Positions 41,973 to 52,013 are shown, numbered from the stretch's first letter. The stretch is DNA of 64,000 nt from CAXBOO01 sp963977425 (GCA_963977425.1 CAXBOO010000004.1:62001-126000); one strand, 5' to 3'. Notes: a model not told the origin generated them from the letters alone. Made by a program: numbers and translations.

Positions 41973-43667
41973 ATGGCAAGATGGGTTCTCAACAAAAATT
42001 TTGATAAAAACATAGCAAACTCCTTAAACGAAAGTTTGGGTACACCCAGCATCATTGGTGAACTATTAGCCAAACGAGGGGTTTCCGATTTTGATAATGC
42101 AAAGGCATTTTTTCGCCCCAATGCCGATCAATTTCACGACCCAAGTCTCATGAAAGACTTGGGCAAAGCTGTAACTAGATTAGAAAGAGCAAAAGCCGAA
42201 AACGAACGTGTTTTGGTGTACGGCGATTACGATGTCGATGGTACATGTTCTGTTGCCTTGGTAGAAAGTTGCTTAACCGAATATGGTTTTAAAACCGAAG
42301 CGTACCAACCCGATAGATTTACCGAAGGGTATGGTTTAAGCAAAGAAGGATTGGCTTATGCGCAGTCGAAACAATGCGGAGTAATAATTGCTTTGGATTG
42401 CGGAATAAATGCTGTTGAGCTTATTACAGAAGCTCAAGACTCTGGTATTGATGTCATTGTTTGCGATCATCACTTACCAAAAGAGCAATTGCCTCCAGCT
42501 CATGCTATTTTGAATCCTAAACAGACGGATTGTAACTATCCGTTTAAAGAACTGTGCGGATGCGGAATCGGATTTAAGTTGATGATAGCCTTGGAGCTAA
42601 AACTTCAGGGTTCGGATGAGTTTGTTCAATCTAAATTAGATATTGTAGCCTTAGCTACAGCAGCCGATATCGTTAGTCTGAGTGGTGAAAATCGCACTAT
42701 AGTTTACCTTGGTTTAATTCAACTCAATCAAAAGCCATCGGTAGGCATAGCGTCATTGATAAAAAGCAGCGGAAAAGCTAGGGAGTTATCGTGCCGAGAT
42801 ATGGTCTTTCAGTTAGCACCTCGCATCAATGCAGCCGGTAGATTATACCATGCCAAATTTGCCAAAGATATTTTACTCGGAGTAGAAAACACAGATGCTT
42901 TGAGTGACGATTTGAATAAAATTAATAGCGAACGTCAAGATCTTGGGCATGCTGTATTTGAAAGTGCTTTAGACCAAGCAAACAACAATCCTTTTCAATA
43001 TTCTCAAGTTGTATATAGCAAAGATTGGAACAAAGGTGTAATAGGAATTGTAGCCAGTCGTTTGATAGAGAAACACTATAAACCTTGTTTGGTTATTTCG
43101 GCACAAGGCGAAGGCTTAGCATCGGGCTCTGCGCGTACCATAGAGGGCGTAAATGTGCATAAAGCACTCAGTGCTTGCGAAGATTTGTTTGGCAGTTTTG
43201 GTGGGCATGCAGCCGCGGCAGGATTTAAAATAGAATGGGATAAAATACCGGAATTGCAAAGACGGTTTGATGAATCCTGTGCCGAACAACTCAATCATAT
43301 TGTACCAGAAGAATGTATCATGGCAGATTCGTTGTTGAACATAGCGGATATCAGTCAGAAAGTATACCGTATATGTGAGCAATTTGAACCTACAGGACCC
43401 GATAATCTTCGACCTAAATTTATTTGTGAAGATGCTGTGGTGGTAGAAAAACGCATCATAGGCAAAGAAAAAACGCACCTCAAATTGAAGGTGTCTTCAA
43501 TTCATAATACTCAAGCAGAATACGATGCTCCGCTTTGGAACATGGCCGAAAAGATAGATGGATACCCAGAAGTAGGCGAGCCTATTAAATTGCTGTATGC
43601 AATAGAATGGAATGAATTTATGGGGAAAGGAAAAATTCAGCTTAGGATCTACGATGCCAAAGCTTAA
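41973..43667 (+). CDS. recJ: single-stranded-DNA exonuclease RecJ
   Basis: 564 residues. DHH motifs are in place: VYGDYDVDGTC near 85-95, CDHHLP near 165 and the DHHA1 segment FGGHAAAAGF near 410, followed by an OB-fold C-terminus. RecJ degrades single-stranded DNA 5' to 3' in recombination and mismatch repair. It follows ispG by 14 bases and is convergent with the mscS gene. Confidence 0.96.
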   Translation: MARWVLNKNFDKNIANSLNESLGTPSIIGELLAKRGVSDFDNAKAFFRPNADQFHDPSLMKDLGKAVTRLERAKAENERVLVYGDYDVDGTCSVALVESCLTEYGFKTEAYQPDRFTEGYGLSKEGLAYAQSKQCGVIIALDCGINAVELITEAQDSGIDVIVCDHHLPKEQLPPAHAILNPKQTDCNYPFKELCGCGIGFKLMIALELKLQGSDEFVQSKLDIVALATAADIVSLSGENRTIVYLGLIQLNQKPSVGIASLIKSSGKARELSCRDMVFQLAPRINAAGRLYHAKFAKDILLGVENTDALSDDLNKINSERQDLGHAVFESALDQANNNPFQYSQVVYSKDWNKGVIGIVASRLIEKHYKPCLVISAQGEGLASGSARTIEGVNVHKALSACEDLFGSFGGHAAAAGFKIEWDKIPELQRRFDESCAEQLNHIVPEECIMADSLLNIADISQKVYRICEQFEPTGPDNLRPKFICEDAVVVEKRIIGKEKTHLKLKVSSIHNTQAEYDAPLWNMAEKIDGYPEVGEPIKLLYAIEWNEFMGKGKIQLRIYDAKA

Positions 43668-43684
43668 ATATAAAAGGAATATCC

Positions 43685-44569
43685 TTAAGCGTTTTTAGCA
43701 ATACCATCTCCATTAGTGCCTTCTTCTGTGTTTTTTCCAGGATAGAAGACATGTACATCTCTTTGTGGAAATGGAATGGAAATTTTATGCGTACGGAAAG
43801 CTTCGTCAATTTCAAAACGTAATTCACTCTTAATTTGTTCTATTACCCACTGACGACGTGTCCAGAAATAAATTTCAAAGGTGAGGGCAGAATCAGCAAA
43901 ATCGGCAAACCGAACCGAGAGCAAATCTTTTCTTGTAATGTCTTTATGACGGCCAAATATGTCGTACAAAATTCGCTGTACTTTGGCTGTATCAGAGCCA
44001 TAAGCAACGCCAACTACAATTTTAAAGCGAGTATCAGCTTGGTTCAAACTCCAGTTAATGATGTTGTCGTTTACCAACTTACCATTCGGAACAATGATCA
44101 CTGTACCGTCTCTTGTTTCAACTTGTGAGGTTCTTAAATCGATGCGCAATACTTTACAAACAATGCCATTAAATTCGATAACATCATCCACTTTAAAAAC
44201 ACCCTCCAATAACAAAACAATACCCGAGAAAATATCCTTAAAAGTATCTTGAAGTCCTAAACCAACACCAACCATTAAGGCGGCCGATGCTCCAATTAAA
44301 ATTGTAATGTCTACACCTATGGTTTCTATTCCTACCACAAAAGCAATGACGTAGAGTACGTAATTGAATAAGGATGATATGCTTTTTTCTCGGCCAGTGT
44401 CTATTACGTTTTTGCGCACCAATGTTTTGTGGAGCAACATTTTAAATGAACGTTTTATCGCTATGGTAACGAGAATCACCAAAAGCAATGTAAGTACAGA
44501 CGATACCGTTAGTTTGTAGTCTTTGAAACTGAATAATGTAAGCGACAAAAAATCTGAAAGCTCTTTCAT
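43685..44569 (-). CDS. small-conductance mechanosensitive ion channel (MscS family)
   Basis: 294 residues with three membrane segments in the first half. The pore-lining helix and following domain are recognised by GASAALMVGVGLGLQDTFKD and GIVLLLEGVFKVDDVIEF; a cytosolic beta and alpha/beta part follows (VVGVAYGSDTAKVQ). The protein gates on membrane tension and releases solutes in osmotic downshock. Its start lies two bases from the dnaG stop. Confidence 0.93.
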   Translation of the reverse strand: MKELSDFLSLTLFSFKDYKLTVSSVLTLLLVILVTIAIKRSFKMLLHKTLVRKNVIDTGREKSISSLFNYVLYVIAFVVGIETIGVDITILIGASAALMVGVGLGLQDTFKDIFSGIVLLLEGVFKVDDVIEFNGIVCKVLRIDLRTSQVETRDGTVIIVPNGKLVNDNIINWSLNQADTRFKIVVGVAYGSDTAKVQRILYDIFGRHKDITRKDLLSVRFADFADSALTFEIYFWTRRQWVIEQIKSELRFEIDEAFRTHKISIPFPQRDVHVFYPGKNTEEGTNGDGIAKNA

Positions 44570-44570
44570 T

Positions 44571-46535
44571 TTAATGCAGTATTACGCGGTGAAGAATATT
44601 AGAATATACTTTTTTAGCATTGATAAAACGTTTTTGAAGACTCAGTAGTTTTTTAATTTCTTCAAAATCATCTTCTACTTTCATTTTATCTTCATTTTTT
44701 ACAATTTCCAAACGAATGGTTTGTAACAAGTAAGCATAGATAGTTTCGGGAATAATTTTGCTCAATTTATCGGCTTCCTGAGCGGTTTTTATTTCGTGAT
44801 CTTTTTCCCAACGGTGAGATATTTCATGTTGTACATACAACCAAGAGCTTATCTCCGGCAAAGCTTCCGGTTTTACTGCAGCCATTACATCGTTATGGCC
44901 AATAGTCGGATTTTTCCTGAATAGATCGAGTAATTCGTTGTGATGATTTTCTATAAACTTGATCTCTTCAGCATCTAGAATCTCTAAAATAAACTCGCTT
45001 ACATTGTGCTCAGTTTCTTCTACGGAACGATCTTCTTCGTTGGTTATTTTCAATACAAAATCCTCTTTGCCATACATCAATAGCAATCTCAATAATTCCG
45101 ATTCTAAAGGCACCAATGGATGTTGGGCACTTTTGGCAGAAACTTCTATTACGGCATCCGTAGGAAGAAAAGGATCATGATCGGCAAAATCCTGCTCTTG
45201 AGGTTTTCTAGCAGCAGGTTCTTTGGCTTTTATGAAATTGTTGCGCTTTAGTTTAGCAACTTCTTGTAGAAGTGTTGCTTGGTCTAGATTGTAATCACTA
45301 GCGCATTGTTTTACATAAATTTCACGAAGTATGGCATCTTCTACCAAAGCCACACTTTTTACTATTTCGCGTATGCCTTCAGCTCGCTTTATTGGGTCGG
45401 TAACCCCTTTTAAAAACAATTGTGCCTTGTAGGCAACAAAGTCTTTTTTGTTTTCTTCTAAATATGCTTTTAAGCCTTCTGGTCCTTTTTCTTTTGCGAA
45501 AGAATCGGGATCGTGATCGCTGGGTAAGTTGAGGACATAAACAGTTAAGCCCTCTTCCAGTAAAATATCAATACCACGCAAAGCTGCTTTTACACCCGCG
45601 GCATCGCCATCGTACATGAGACATACGTTGTTGGTGTAGCGTTTTACAAGGTAAGCTTGCTCTTTAGTCAGCGCCGTACCAGATGTAGCCACAACGTTTT
45701 TTACACCTGCTTGATGCATGGCTATTACATCGGTATAACCTTCTGTAAAATAGCATAGGTTTTCTTTAGCAACGGCCGATCTAGCCTGATGCATGGCATA
45801 CAAAACCTTGCTTTTGTGGTACAACTCTGTTTCAGGAGAGTTGATGTATTTTGGGGCTTTTGTGTCTTTGTGCAAGGTTCGCCCGGCAAAGGCCAAACTG
45901 TTTCCGCTGACACTGCTGATGGGGAAAATGACACGCCCTGAGTAAAAATCGCGGCGACGTGTACCGTAATTTTTCACCAAGCCTAAGTCTTCTAAAAACT
46001 GTGCATTATGCCCTTTGGCTTCTGCAGCTTTTATAAGGGCATCACCCGATTCTGGGCACCATCCTAATCCAAACTCTTGTATGATATCGTCGGTTAACCC
46101 TCTTTTTTTTAGGTACGATAGAGCGACGCTTTTTCCTGTATCGGTATTGTGAAGCTGATCTTGGAAAAATTGATTGGCAAATTTCATGATGACAGACAAA
46201 CTTTCGCGTCTTGATTGCGCTTCTATTTGCTCATCGCTTTGCTTTTCTTCCTCAATTTCGATGTTGTATTTATTGGCAACATAACGCAAAGCTTCTGGGT
46301 AGTTCATTTGCTCGTGCTCCATCAAGAAGCTGAACACATTGCCCCCTTTACCGGTACTAAAACATTTGAAAATTTGCTTTGCCGGAGAAACTACAAACGA
46401 GGGTGTTTTCTCTTGCTTGAATGGACTGAGACCTTTGAAACTTGACCCCGCTTTTTTTAGGTAGACAAAGTCGCCAATGACTTCTTCTATTCTGGCGGCA
46501 TCAAGTATGCGTGCTATGGTCTCTTGAGTAATCAA
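44571..46535 (-). CDS. dnaG: DNA primase, zinc-ligand-poor form
   Basis: 654 residues. It has an N-terminal CHC2-type domain, a TOPRIM catalytic domain (EGYTDVIAMHQ; LMYDGDAAGVKA with the metal-binding Asp pair) and a C-terminal helicase-interaction region. In the zinc finger only Cys58 remains; the other ligand positions are Ser37, Lys40 and Thr61 (GLSPFKQEKTPSF, KCFSTGKGG). The fold around them is conserved, so zinc binding is probably lost, which I also recall for flavobacterial primases. It makes RNA primers for replication. It overlaps the next upstream minus-strand gene by four bases. Confidence 0.95.
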   Translation of the reverse strand: MITQETIARILDAARIEEVIGDFVYLKKAGSSFKGLSPFKQEKTPSFVVSPAKQIFKCFSTGKGGNVFSFLMEHEQMNYPEALRYVANKYNIEIEEEKQSDEQIEAQSRRESLSVIMKFANQFFQDQLHNTDTGKSVALSYLKKRGLTDDIIQEFGLGWCPESGDALIKAAEAKGHNAQFLEDLGLVKNYGTRRRDFYSGRVIFPISSVSGNSLAFAGRTLHKDTKAPKYINSPETELYHKSKVLYAMHQARSAVAKENLCYFTEGYTDVIAMHQAGVKNVVATSGTALTKEQAYLVKRYTNNVCLMYDGDAAGVKAALRGIDILLEEGLTVYVLNLPSDHDPDSFAKEKGPEGLKAYLEENKKDFVAYKAQLFLKGVTDPIKRAEGIREIVKSVALVEDAILREIYVKQCASDYNLDQATLLQEVAKLKRNNFIKAKEPAARKPQEQDFADHDPFLPTDAVIEVSAKSAQHPLVPLESELLRLLLMYGKEDFVLKITNEEDRSVEETEHNVSEFILEILDAEEIKFIENHHNELLDLFRKNPTIGHNDVMAAVKPEALPEISSWLYVQHEISHRWEKDHEIKTAQEADKLSKIIPETIYAYLLQTIRLEIVKNEDKMKVEDDFEEIKKLLSLQKRFINAKKVYSNILHRVILH

Positions 46536-46933
46536 GCGTCGTAATTTTTACGAGTGATTTCTTGACCCTCTTCATTGAAAAAGATCCATTCTTTAACCTC
46601 TTTTCCAGCTTTGTAAAAACCTCTTATTTTGAGGTTGCCATTGGTATGAAATACTTTGTATTCGCCATCTTCAAGTCCTTTTTCGTAGTTCAATTCCGAT
46701 TGCAATTCCCCATTAGTATACCAGCTAGACCACAATCCTTCGCGTTGCCCGTTTTTGTATTCACCAACAATTTTTATTTCTCCAGTTTCATGGTACTCTA
46801 GGTAAGGACCATCTTTGAATTGAGCTGTACTTTCTGTCGTTTCTTTAGCCTGATCGGAAGTAGATACGTCCTCAGTTTTACAAGAATATGAAAGCCCTAA
46901 TAATATGCTGAAAATGATAACAGATATGCGCAT
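46532..46933 (-). CDS. MORN-repeat (YwqK-like) lipoprotein
   Basis: 133 residues. A lipoprotein signal ends LSYSC (Cys18). The body has about four MORN-like repeats with the pattern G.....Y.NGQ.EG.W..WY.NG (GEYKNGQREGLWSSWYTNGE). Such repeats are found in proteins labelled YwqK antitoxins, but no toxin gene is present and the lipoprotein signal argues for an envelope role. It overlaps dnaG by four bases. Confidence 0.85.
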   Translation of the reverse strand: MRISVIIFSILLGLSYSCKTEDVSTSDQAKETTESTAQFKDGPYLEYHETGEIKIVGEYKNGQREGLWSSWYTNGELQSELNYEKGLEDGEYKVFHTNGNLKIRGFYKAGKEVKEWIFFNEEGQEITRKNYDA

Positions 46934-46966
46934 GATGTAAAATTAATAAATGATGGAAAAAAGCAA

Positions 46967-47941
46967 TTATTTTCTTCGTTCAATGCTGTACAAAACCAAA
47001 TCGTGCAAGGCTTTTCGAAATTGGTTGTCGGGCATAGATTCAAGAATAGCTAATGCTTTGTTAGCAAATTCTTTCATCTTGAGATCGCAATATACCATGC
47101 CTCCATTATTGGTTACGAAATCAACAATTTCATTGAGTTGGGCTTTGCTTTTTTTCTTTTTGTTGACCAACTTTAAAACACTTTTCTTTTCAGAAGAAGA
47201 TACTTGATTGAGCGCATGAATGATGGGAAGAGTGAGTTTGCGTTCTTTCAAATCGGCAAAGGCGGCTTTACCGGCCATGCTTTTTGGTTGATAATCAAAC
47301 AAATCGTCTTTTATCTGAAAAGCCATACCTACATATTCGCCGAAAAGACGCATGTCGTTCTGAACTTTTTCACTTACAGCAGCTGCTATAGCTCCAGCTT
47401 CGCAACATGCGGAAATTAAACTGGCTGTTTTTTTCTGAATAATATCGTAGTAAACGTCTTCGTCTTGGTTAAGCTTACGGCTCTTCTCCATTTGAAGAAG
47501 CTCACCTTCACTCATTTCTCTTACCGAGCGAGAAACACAGCCCAACAAAGCAAATTCTTTGTTTTCAACCGACATGATGAGCGATCGTGACAATAAATAG
47601 TCGCCAACGAGCACTGCTATTTTGTTTTTCCAAATGGCGTTTATAGACAAAAAACCTCTACGTTCCATTGCGTCGTCAACAACGTCGTCGTGTACCAATG
47701 TAGCGGTATGCAAAAGCTCTACAAGTGTTGCAGCACGATAGGCAGATGGTTGTAAGTCACCAAACATTTTTGCCGAAAGCAAAACAAACATGGGACGCAT
47801 TTGCTTCCCTTTTCGTTTGACAATGTAGTGGGTTATTTTATCGAGTAAGGCAACTTTACTTTTTAACGATTCGCGAAAAATGGATTCGAAAGTGTCGAGC
47901 TCGTTTTGTAGTAGTTTTCTAATGTCGTGTACCAAACTCAA
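46967..47941 (-). CDS. polyprenyl diphosphate synthase
   Basis: 324 residues of the trans-prenyltransferase family. The first Asp-rich motif is HDDVVDDAMERRG (near 85) and the second KDDLFDYQ (near 205); the GKQMRPMFVLLSA segment binds the allylic substrate. It elongates FPP or GPP with IPP, most likely to make the octaprenyl-range side chain of menaquinone. It uses MEP-pathway products of IspD and IspG encoded nearby. Chain length cannot be read reliably by eye. Confidence 0.93.
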   Translation of the reverse strand: MSLVHDIRKLLQNELDTFESIFRESLKSKVALLDKITHYIVKRKGKQMRPMFVLLSAKMFGDLQPSAYRAATLVELLHTATLVHDDVVDDAMERRGFLSINAIWKNKIAVLVGDYLLSRSLIMSVENKEFALLGCVSRSVREMSEGELLQMEKSRKLNQDEDVYYDIIQKKTASLISACCEAGAIAAAVSEKVQNDMRLFGEYVGMAFQIKDDLFDYQPKSMAGKAAFADLKERKLTLPIIHALNQVSSSEKKSVLKLVNKKKKSKAQLNEIVDFVTNNGGMVYCDLKMKEFANKALAILESMPDNQFRKALHDLVLYSIERRK

Positions 47942-47962
47942 GGGCCGTCTTTTTTTGGGCTA

Positions 47963-49018
47963 TTAATCGTATGCTAATTTATTCTTATTTGCTAGTTGAC
48001 CACATGCTGCGTCAATATCTTTTCCTCTGCTTCGTCGAATGTTTACGACTAAATTCTTGGATTCAAGATAATCTGCGAATGCATCAACTTTTTCTCGGTC
48101 AGCTTGTCTGAATTCTTCTCCATCGATAGGATTGTATTCTATGATGTTGATTTTGCATGGTAGTGTTTTGCAAAATGCAGCCAACTCTTGTGCATCAACT
48201 ATTTCGTCGTTAAAATCTTTGAATATGATGTATTCAAATGTTACACGAGTTCCTGTTTTATCGGTAAAATAACGCAAAGATTCATGCAAAGCATCTAATG
48301 TGTTGCTGTCATTAATGGGCATTATCTTACTGCGTTTCTCATCATTAGCGGCGTGCAAACTCAAAGCAAGATTGAATTTTACTTCGTCGTCGGCCAATTG
48401 CTTTATTTGTTTGGCAATACCCGCAGTAGATACTGTTATACGTTTTGGAGACATACCAAGACCAGTGTCTCCACAAATTTTATCTATTCCAGCAAGCGTA
48501 TTTTTGTAATTAAGTAAGGGTTCGCCCATCCCCATGAAAACAATGTTGGAAAGGTTTTTTTGATACTTATTTTCAGCTTGTCGTTTGATGGTAACTACCT
48601 GATCGTATATTTCATCTGGATTTAAATTACGCATTCGTTTGAGTTTGCCTGTAGCGCAAAATTTGCATGATAAACTGCACCCAACTTGCGAAGAAATACA
48701 GGCCGTCATTCTATCTTTTGCCGGTATCAATACGCCTTCCACAACATAGTTGTCGTGCAATTTGAAAGCGGTTTTTATGGTGCCATCATTGGAGTGTTGT
48801 ACATCGTCTGGGGCAAGGGTATGAAACTCAAAGTTGTCCTTCAAAGTTTGTCTCAATTCCAAAGAGATGTTGGTCATTTCATCCCAGTTGGTGCTAGATT
48901 TTTTCCAAATCCATTCAAAAATTTGCTTCGCTCTAAACGGTTTTACGCCTTTTTCTTGTAGAAAATCTACCAATTCGATTTCCGATAATGATCGTATGTT
49001 GGTTTTGTCAGCACTCAT
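47963..49018 (-). CDS. rlmN: 23S rRNA (adenine2503-C2)-methyltransferase RlmN
   Basis: 351 residues. The radical-SAM cysteines are in SLSCKFCATG, preceded by ACISSQVGCS; FMGMGEPLLNY and the late CGQLANKN with the methyl-carrying Cys complete the RlmN signature. It methylates A2503 of 23S rRNA and A37 of some tRNAs using two SAM. Its start overlaps the ispD stop by four bases. Confidence 0.96.
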   Translation of the reverse strand: MSADKTNIRSLSEIELVDFLQEKGVKPFRAKQIFEWIWKKSSTNWDEMTNISLELRQTLKDNFEFHTLAPDDVQHSNDGTIKTAFKLHDNYVVEGVLIPAKDRMTACISSQVGCSLSCKFCATGKLKRMRNLNPDEIYDQVVTIKRQAENKYQKNLSNIVFMGMGEPLLNYKNTLAGIDKICGDTGLGMSPKRITVSTAGIAKQIKQLADDEVKFNLALSLHAANDEKRSKIMPINDSNTLDALHESLRYFTDKTGTRVTFEYIIFKDFNDEIVDAQELAAFCKTLPCKINIIEYNPIDGEEFRQADREKVDAFADYLESKNLVVNIRRSRGKDIDAACGQLANKNKLAYD

Positions 49019-49686
49019 AATTTGGGCAATAATATGTTTTGCGCAATGGCTAAATCCATTGGCGTTGTAATCTTTATGTTCTCTTCGTTTCCTTCAACCA
49101 AGGTGATTTCTCCTCCATGATGTTCAAACACACTGGCGTCGTCAGTGAAAAATGTATGGTAGCCAACATCAAAAGCTTTTAATAAACTTTTTTTCTCAAA
49201 ACACTGAGGAGTTTGTGCTAAACGAACGTCTTCACGCTTAAGTGCTTTATTGGTTTTTTCCTCAATCAATCGTACCGATTCCTTACTATTGATAACTGGA
49301 ACAACGGCAGGGTAAACTTTTAAAGTTTTAAAACAATTGTTTAAGGTGCTTTGACTTACAAATGGTCGTACGCCATCGTGTATTGCAACGTGAGATGATT
49401 GAGCTGCGTTCAAGCCATTTAAAACACTATGAAACCGCTCTTTTCCGCCAGCTACTACGGTATGGTGTGTGCTGAAGTTGTGTTTGGTGCATAACAATTG
49501 CCACGCATCTATTTCCGAATGTGGTAAAACACATACAATGTCTTTAACGGCCGAGTGTTGAGCAAAAGCTTGTATGCTGTGCATAAGAATACACCAGTCT
49601 CCTAATGGTAAAAACTGTTTGGGAGTAGACGTTCCCATTCTCTTACCAGAACCTCCGGCAACTATAATAGCTGAAATTTCTATCAT
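49015..49686 (-). CDS. ispD: 2-C-methyl-D-erythritol 4-phosphate cytidylyltransferase
   Basis: 223 residues from MIEISAIIVAGG. The nucleotidyltransferase loop IIVAGGSGKRMG, the TPKQFLPL segment and HDGVRPFV are as in IspD. It couples CTP to MEP in the third step of the isoprenoid pathway. The open frame begins 11 codons earlier; that extension has no family match and overlaps the likely leader, so ATG at 49686 is preferred. Confidence 0.95.
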   Translation of the reverse strand: MIEISAIIVAGGSGKRMGTSTPKQFLPLGDWCILMHSIQAFAQHSAVKDIVCVLPHSEIDAWQLLCTKHNFSTHHTVVAGGKERFHSVLNGLNAAQSSHVAIHDGVRPFVSQSTLNNCFKTLKVYPAVVPVINSKESVRLIEEKTNKALKREDVRLAQTPQCFEKKSLLKAFDVGYHTFFTDDASVFEHHGGEITLVEGNEENIKITTPMDLAIAQNILLPKL

Positions 49687-49740
49687 ACAAAAAAGCCGAC
49701 CCAAAAAGGTCGGCTTCAAAATTACTGTAATTTATTGATT

Positions 49741-50790
49741 TTAAAGGATTAACATTGCGTCTCCGTAAGAGTAGAAACGGTATTTTTCCTTTATTGCTTC
49801 TTTGTAAGCTTTCATGGTCAAATCGTGACCAGCAAAAGCAGATACCAACATCAATAGAGTAGACTCTGATGTGTGGAAGTTGGTAATCAATGTGTTAGCA
49901 ATGCTGAACTCGTACGAAGGAAAAATGAACTTATTGGTCCAACCATCGAATGGATTAAGATCGCCACCTGATGATACAGACGATTCTATTGAACGCATAA
50001 CGGTTGTACCAACAGCTACTACACGTTTTTTCTTCTTCTTAGTTTCATTAACCAAATCAGCTGATTCTTGAGAAATATAAACTTGCTCAGAATCCATTTT
50101 ATGCTTGGTAAGGTCTTCTACTTCTACTTTTCGGAAAGTACCTAAACCAATATGCAGTGTAACTTCTGCGAAGTTTACGCCTTTGATTTCAAGACGCTTT
50201 AATAAGTGTTTGCTAAAGTGTAAACCAGCTGTTGGAGCTGCTACTGCACCTTCTTCTTTTGCGAAAATGGTTTGATAACGCTCTTCATCTTCAGGTACTG
50301 CATCTCTACCCAAATACTGTGGGATAGGTGTGTTACCTAGTGATAAAATTTTGGCTTTGAATTCTTCGTGAGTACCGTCGAATAAGAAACGAAGTGTACG
50401 ACCTCTAGAAGTGGTGTTGTCAATTACCTCAGCTACCAATGAATCATCATCGCCGAAGTAAAGTTTGTTACCAATTCTAATTTTTCTTGCTGGATCTACC
50501 AAAACATCCCAAAGCATGCTTTCAGCGTTCAATTCACGCAATAAAAACACTTCAATCTTTGCTTCAGTTTTTTCCTTACGTCCGTACATACGAGCAGGGA
50601 AAACTTTGGTGTTATTCAAAATGAAACAATCCTCTTCGTCGAAGTATTCGATAAGGTCTTTGAACGTTCGGTGTTCTATCTCACCAGTGTCTCTATGGAC
50701 TACCATTAAACGCGATTCATCACGATGTGTAGTAGGGTGTTGAGCAATAAGTTCTTCTGGAAGTTTGAATTTAAAATTCGATAGTTTCAT
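49741..50790 (-). CDS. queA: S-adenosylmethionine:tRNA ribosyltransferase-isomerase
   Basis: 349 residues. FKFKLPEELIAQHPTTHRDE at the start and GAVAAPTAGLHFS, HIGLGTFRKVEVEDLTKHKM mark QueA. It transfers the ribosyl part of SAM to 7-aminomethyl-7-deazaguanine in tRNA anticodons to make epoxyqueuosine. Standard length. It heads the minus-strand run back to mscS; 190 bases separate it from the divergent yraN. Confidence 0.96.
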   Translation of the reverse strand: MKLSNFKFKLPEELIAQHPTTHRDESRLMVVHRDTGEIEHRTFKDLIEYFDEEDCFILNNTKVFPARMYGRKEKTEAKIEVFLLRELNAESMLWDVLVDPARKIRIGNKLYFGDDDSLVAEVIDNTTSRGRTLRFLFDGTHEEFKAKILSLGNTPIPQYLGRDAVPEDEERYQTIFAKEEGAVAAPTAGLHFSKHLLKRLEIKGVNFAEVTLHIGLGTFRKVEVEDLTKHKMDSEQVYISQESADLVNETKKKKKRVVAVGTTVMRSIESSVSSGGDLNPFDGWTNKFIFPSYEFSIANTLITNFHTSESTLLMLVSAFAGHDLTMKAYKEAIKEKYRFYSYGDAMLIL

Positions 50791-50980
50791 ACTAAAATTA
50801 CGGTTTTAGCTTTTTTAATTAAGTGTGCAAAGGTAATGCAAGTTTGGGAAACTTTAAAACCACCTATTTATTAGGCTTAATGAATTGCTTTTTGCCTAAA
50901 TAATAAAAAGCTTTAAACCTTAAGGTATAGCCGTCGGTTTTCTATAAATGAGGTAACTTGAATACCTGTAAAAGCTTCAT

Positions 50981-51337
50981 ATGAGTAAAGATACTGGTCA
51001 GCTTGGTGAAAATATGGCGTGTGAATATCTGGTAAACAACGGATTCGTGATTTTAGCCCGCAATTATCGTTTTCGACAACATGAAATAGATATTATAGCC
51101 AGTAAAAATGATTGCCTACATTTTGTTGAAGTAAAACTTAGGGGGAGTGATAATTTCGGTTCGCCAGCATCTTTTGTTAGTAAAGCCCAACAACGTTCGA
51201 TAGCCAAAGCTGCTGAAGCTTTTTTATTGTCACTAGAAACCGATCCTGATTGTCAGTTTGATATTGTGAGTATTTATAAAGAAAACAATCGTTTTAAAAT
51301 CGAGTATATCGATGAAGCTTTTCGGCCGATGTTTTGA
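50981..51337 (+). CDS. YraN family (UPF0102) endonuclease-like protein
   Basis: 118 residues. The nuclease-like core is visible: GQLGENMACEYLVNNGF, then HEIDIIASKNDCLHFVEVK, with Asp and ExK placed as in Holliday-junction-resolvase-type PD-(D/E)xK folds. The physiological role of YraN is unclear. Length is normal. The HAD gene starts 39 bases downstream. Confidence 0.93.
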   Translation: MSKDTGQLGENMACEYLVNNGFVILARNYRFRQHEIDIIASKNDCLHFVEVKLRGSDNFGSPASFVSKAQQRSIAKAAEAFLLSLETDPDCQFDIVSIYKENNRFKIEYIDEAFRPMF

Positions 51338-51376
51338 TTAGGCGTTGTAATTTTGCCTTTTCAAAAATCATGTCGC

Positions 51377-52012
51377 ATGTCAAAGTATATAGTATCCGAT
51401 TATAAAGCCATCATTTTTGATTTGGGTGCTGTGCTACTCAATATCAACTATCAAGATACCATTGACGCTTTTAAAGCTTTGGGGATTAAGAATTTTGATG
51501 AAATTTTTTCGAAAGCAAAACAATCTACCCTTACAGATGATTTTGAAAAAGGAAACATCAGCGAAAAAGAATTTTTCGGATCATTGAAGCAACAATTGCA
51601 TACCAATGTAAACGAATCAGATTTGATTGCGGCTTGGAACATTATGCTGAAAGATTTGCCTCAACAACGAGTAGATTTAGTGAAAAAATGCCAAGCTATC
51701 TTGCCGACGTTTTTGCTGAGCAATACCAATTATACTCACATTGTAGACTACCATGCATATCTTCAAAAAAACTTTAAAGTAGATAACATGTCAACCTGGT
51801 TTACCAATGTCTACTACAGTTTTGAAATGGGTAAGCGCAAACCCGATGCCAATATATTTGAGCAAGTTCTTAACGAAAATAAACTCAATGCTACTGAGGT
51901 ATTGTACATAGACGATAGCCCACAACACATCGAATCTGCTAAAAAGTTGGGTATAGTAAGCCATCATTTGCTTGATACTGAAGATGTATGCGATATTCTA
52001 TTATTGAAATAA
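51377..52012 (+). CDS. HAD-family hydrolase
   Basis: 211 residues. Motif I is AIIFDLGAVLLNI (nucleophile Asp followed by the Leu/Gly pair typical of HAD-IA members), motif II LLSNTN, motif III Lys in GKRKPDANIF and motif IV YIDDSPQHIESAK. A helical cap lies between motifs I and II. The substrate is probably a small phosphate ester; it cannot be named. The frame also starts at a TTG at 51353; I prefer ATG at 51377. Confidence 0.9.
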   Translation: MSKYIVSDYKAIIFDLGAVLLNINYQDTIDAFKALGIKNFDEIFSKAKQSTLTDDFEKGNISEKEFFGSLKQQLHTNVNESDLIAAWNIMLKDLPQQRVDLVKKCQAILPTFLLSNTNYTHIVDYHAYLQKNFKVDNMSTWFTNVYYSFEMGKRKPDANIFEQVLNENKLNATEVLYIDDSPQHIESAKKLGIVSHHLLDTEDVCDILLLK

Positions 52013-52013
52013 A

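Noticed and set aside
46532..46933. Antitoxin of a toxin-antitoxin pair (YwqK label)
   Set aside because: No toxin gene is adjacent and the product is a predicted lipoprotein; the MORN repeats alone do not imply antitoxin function.
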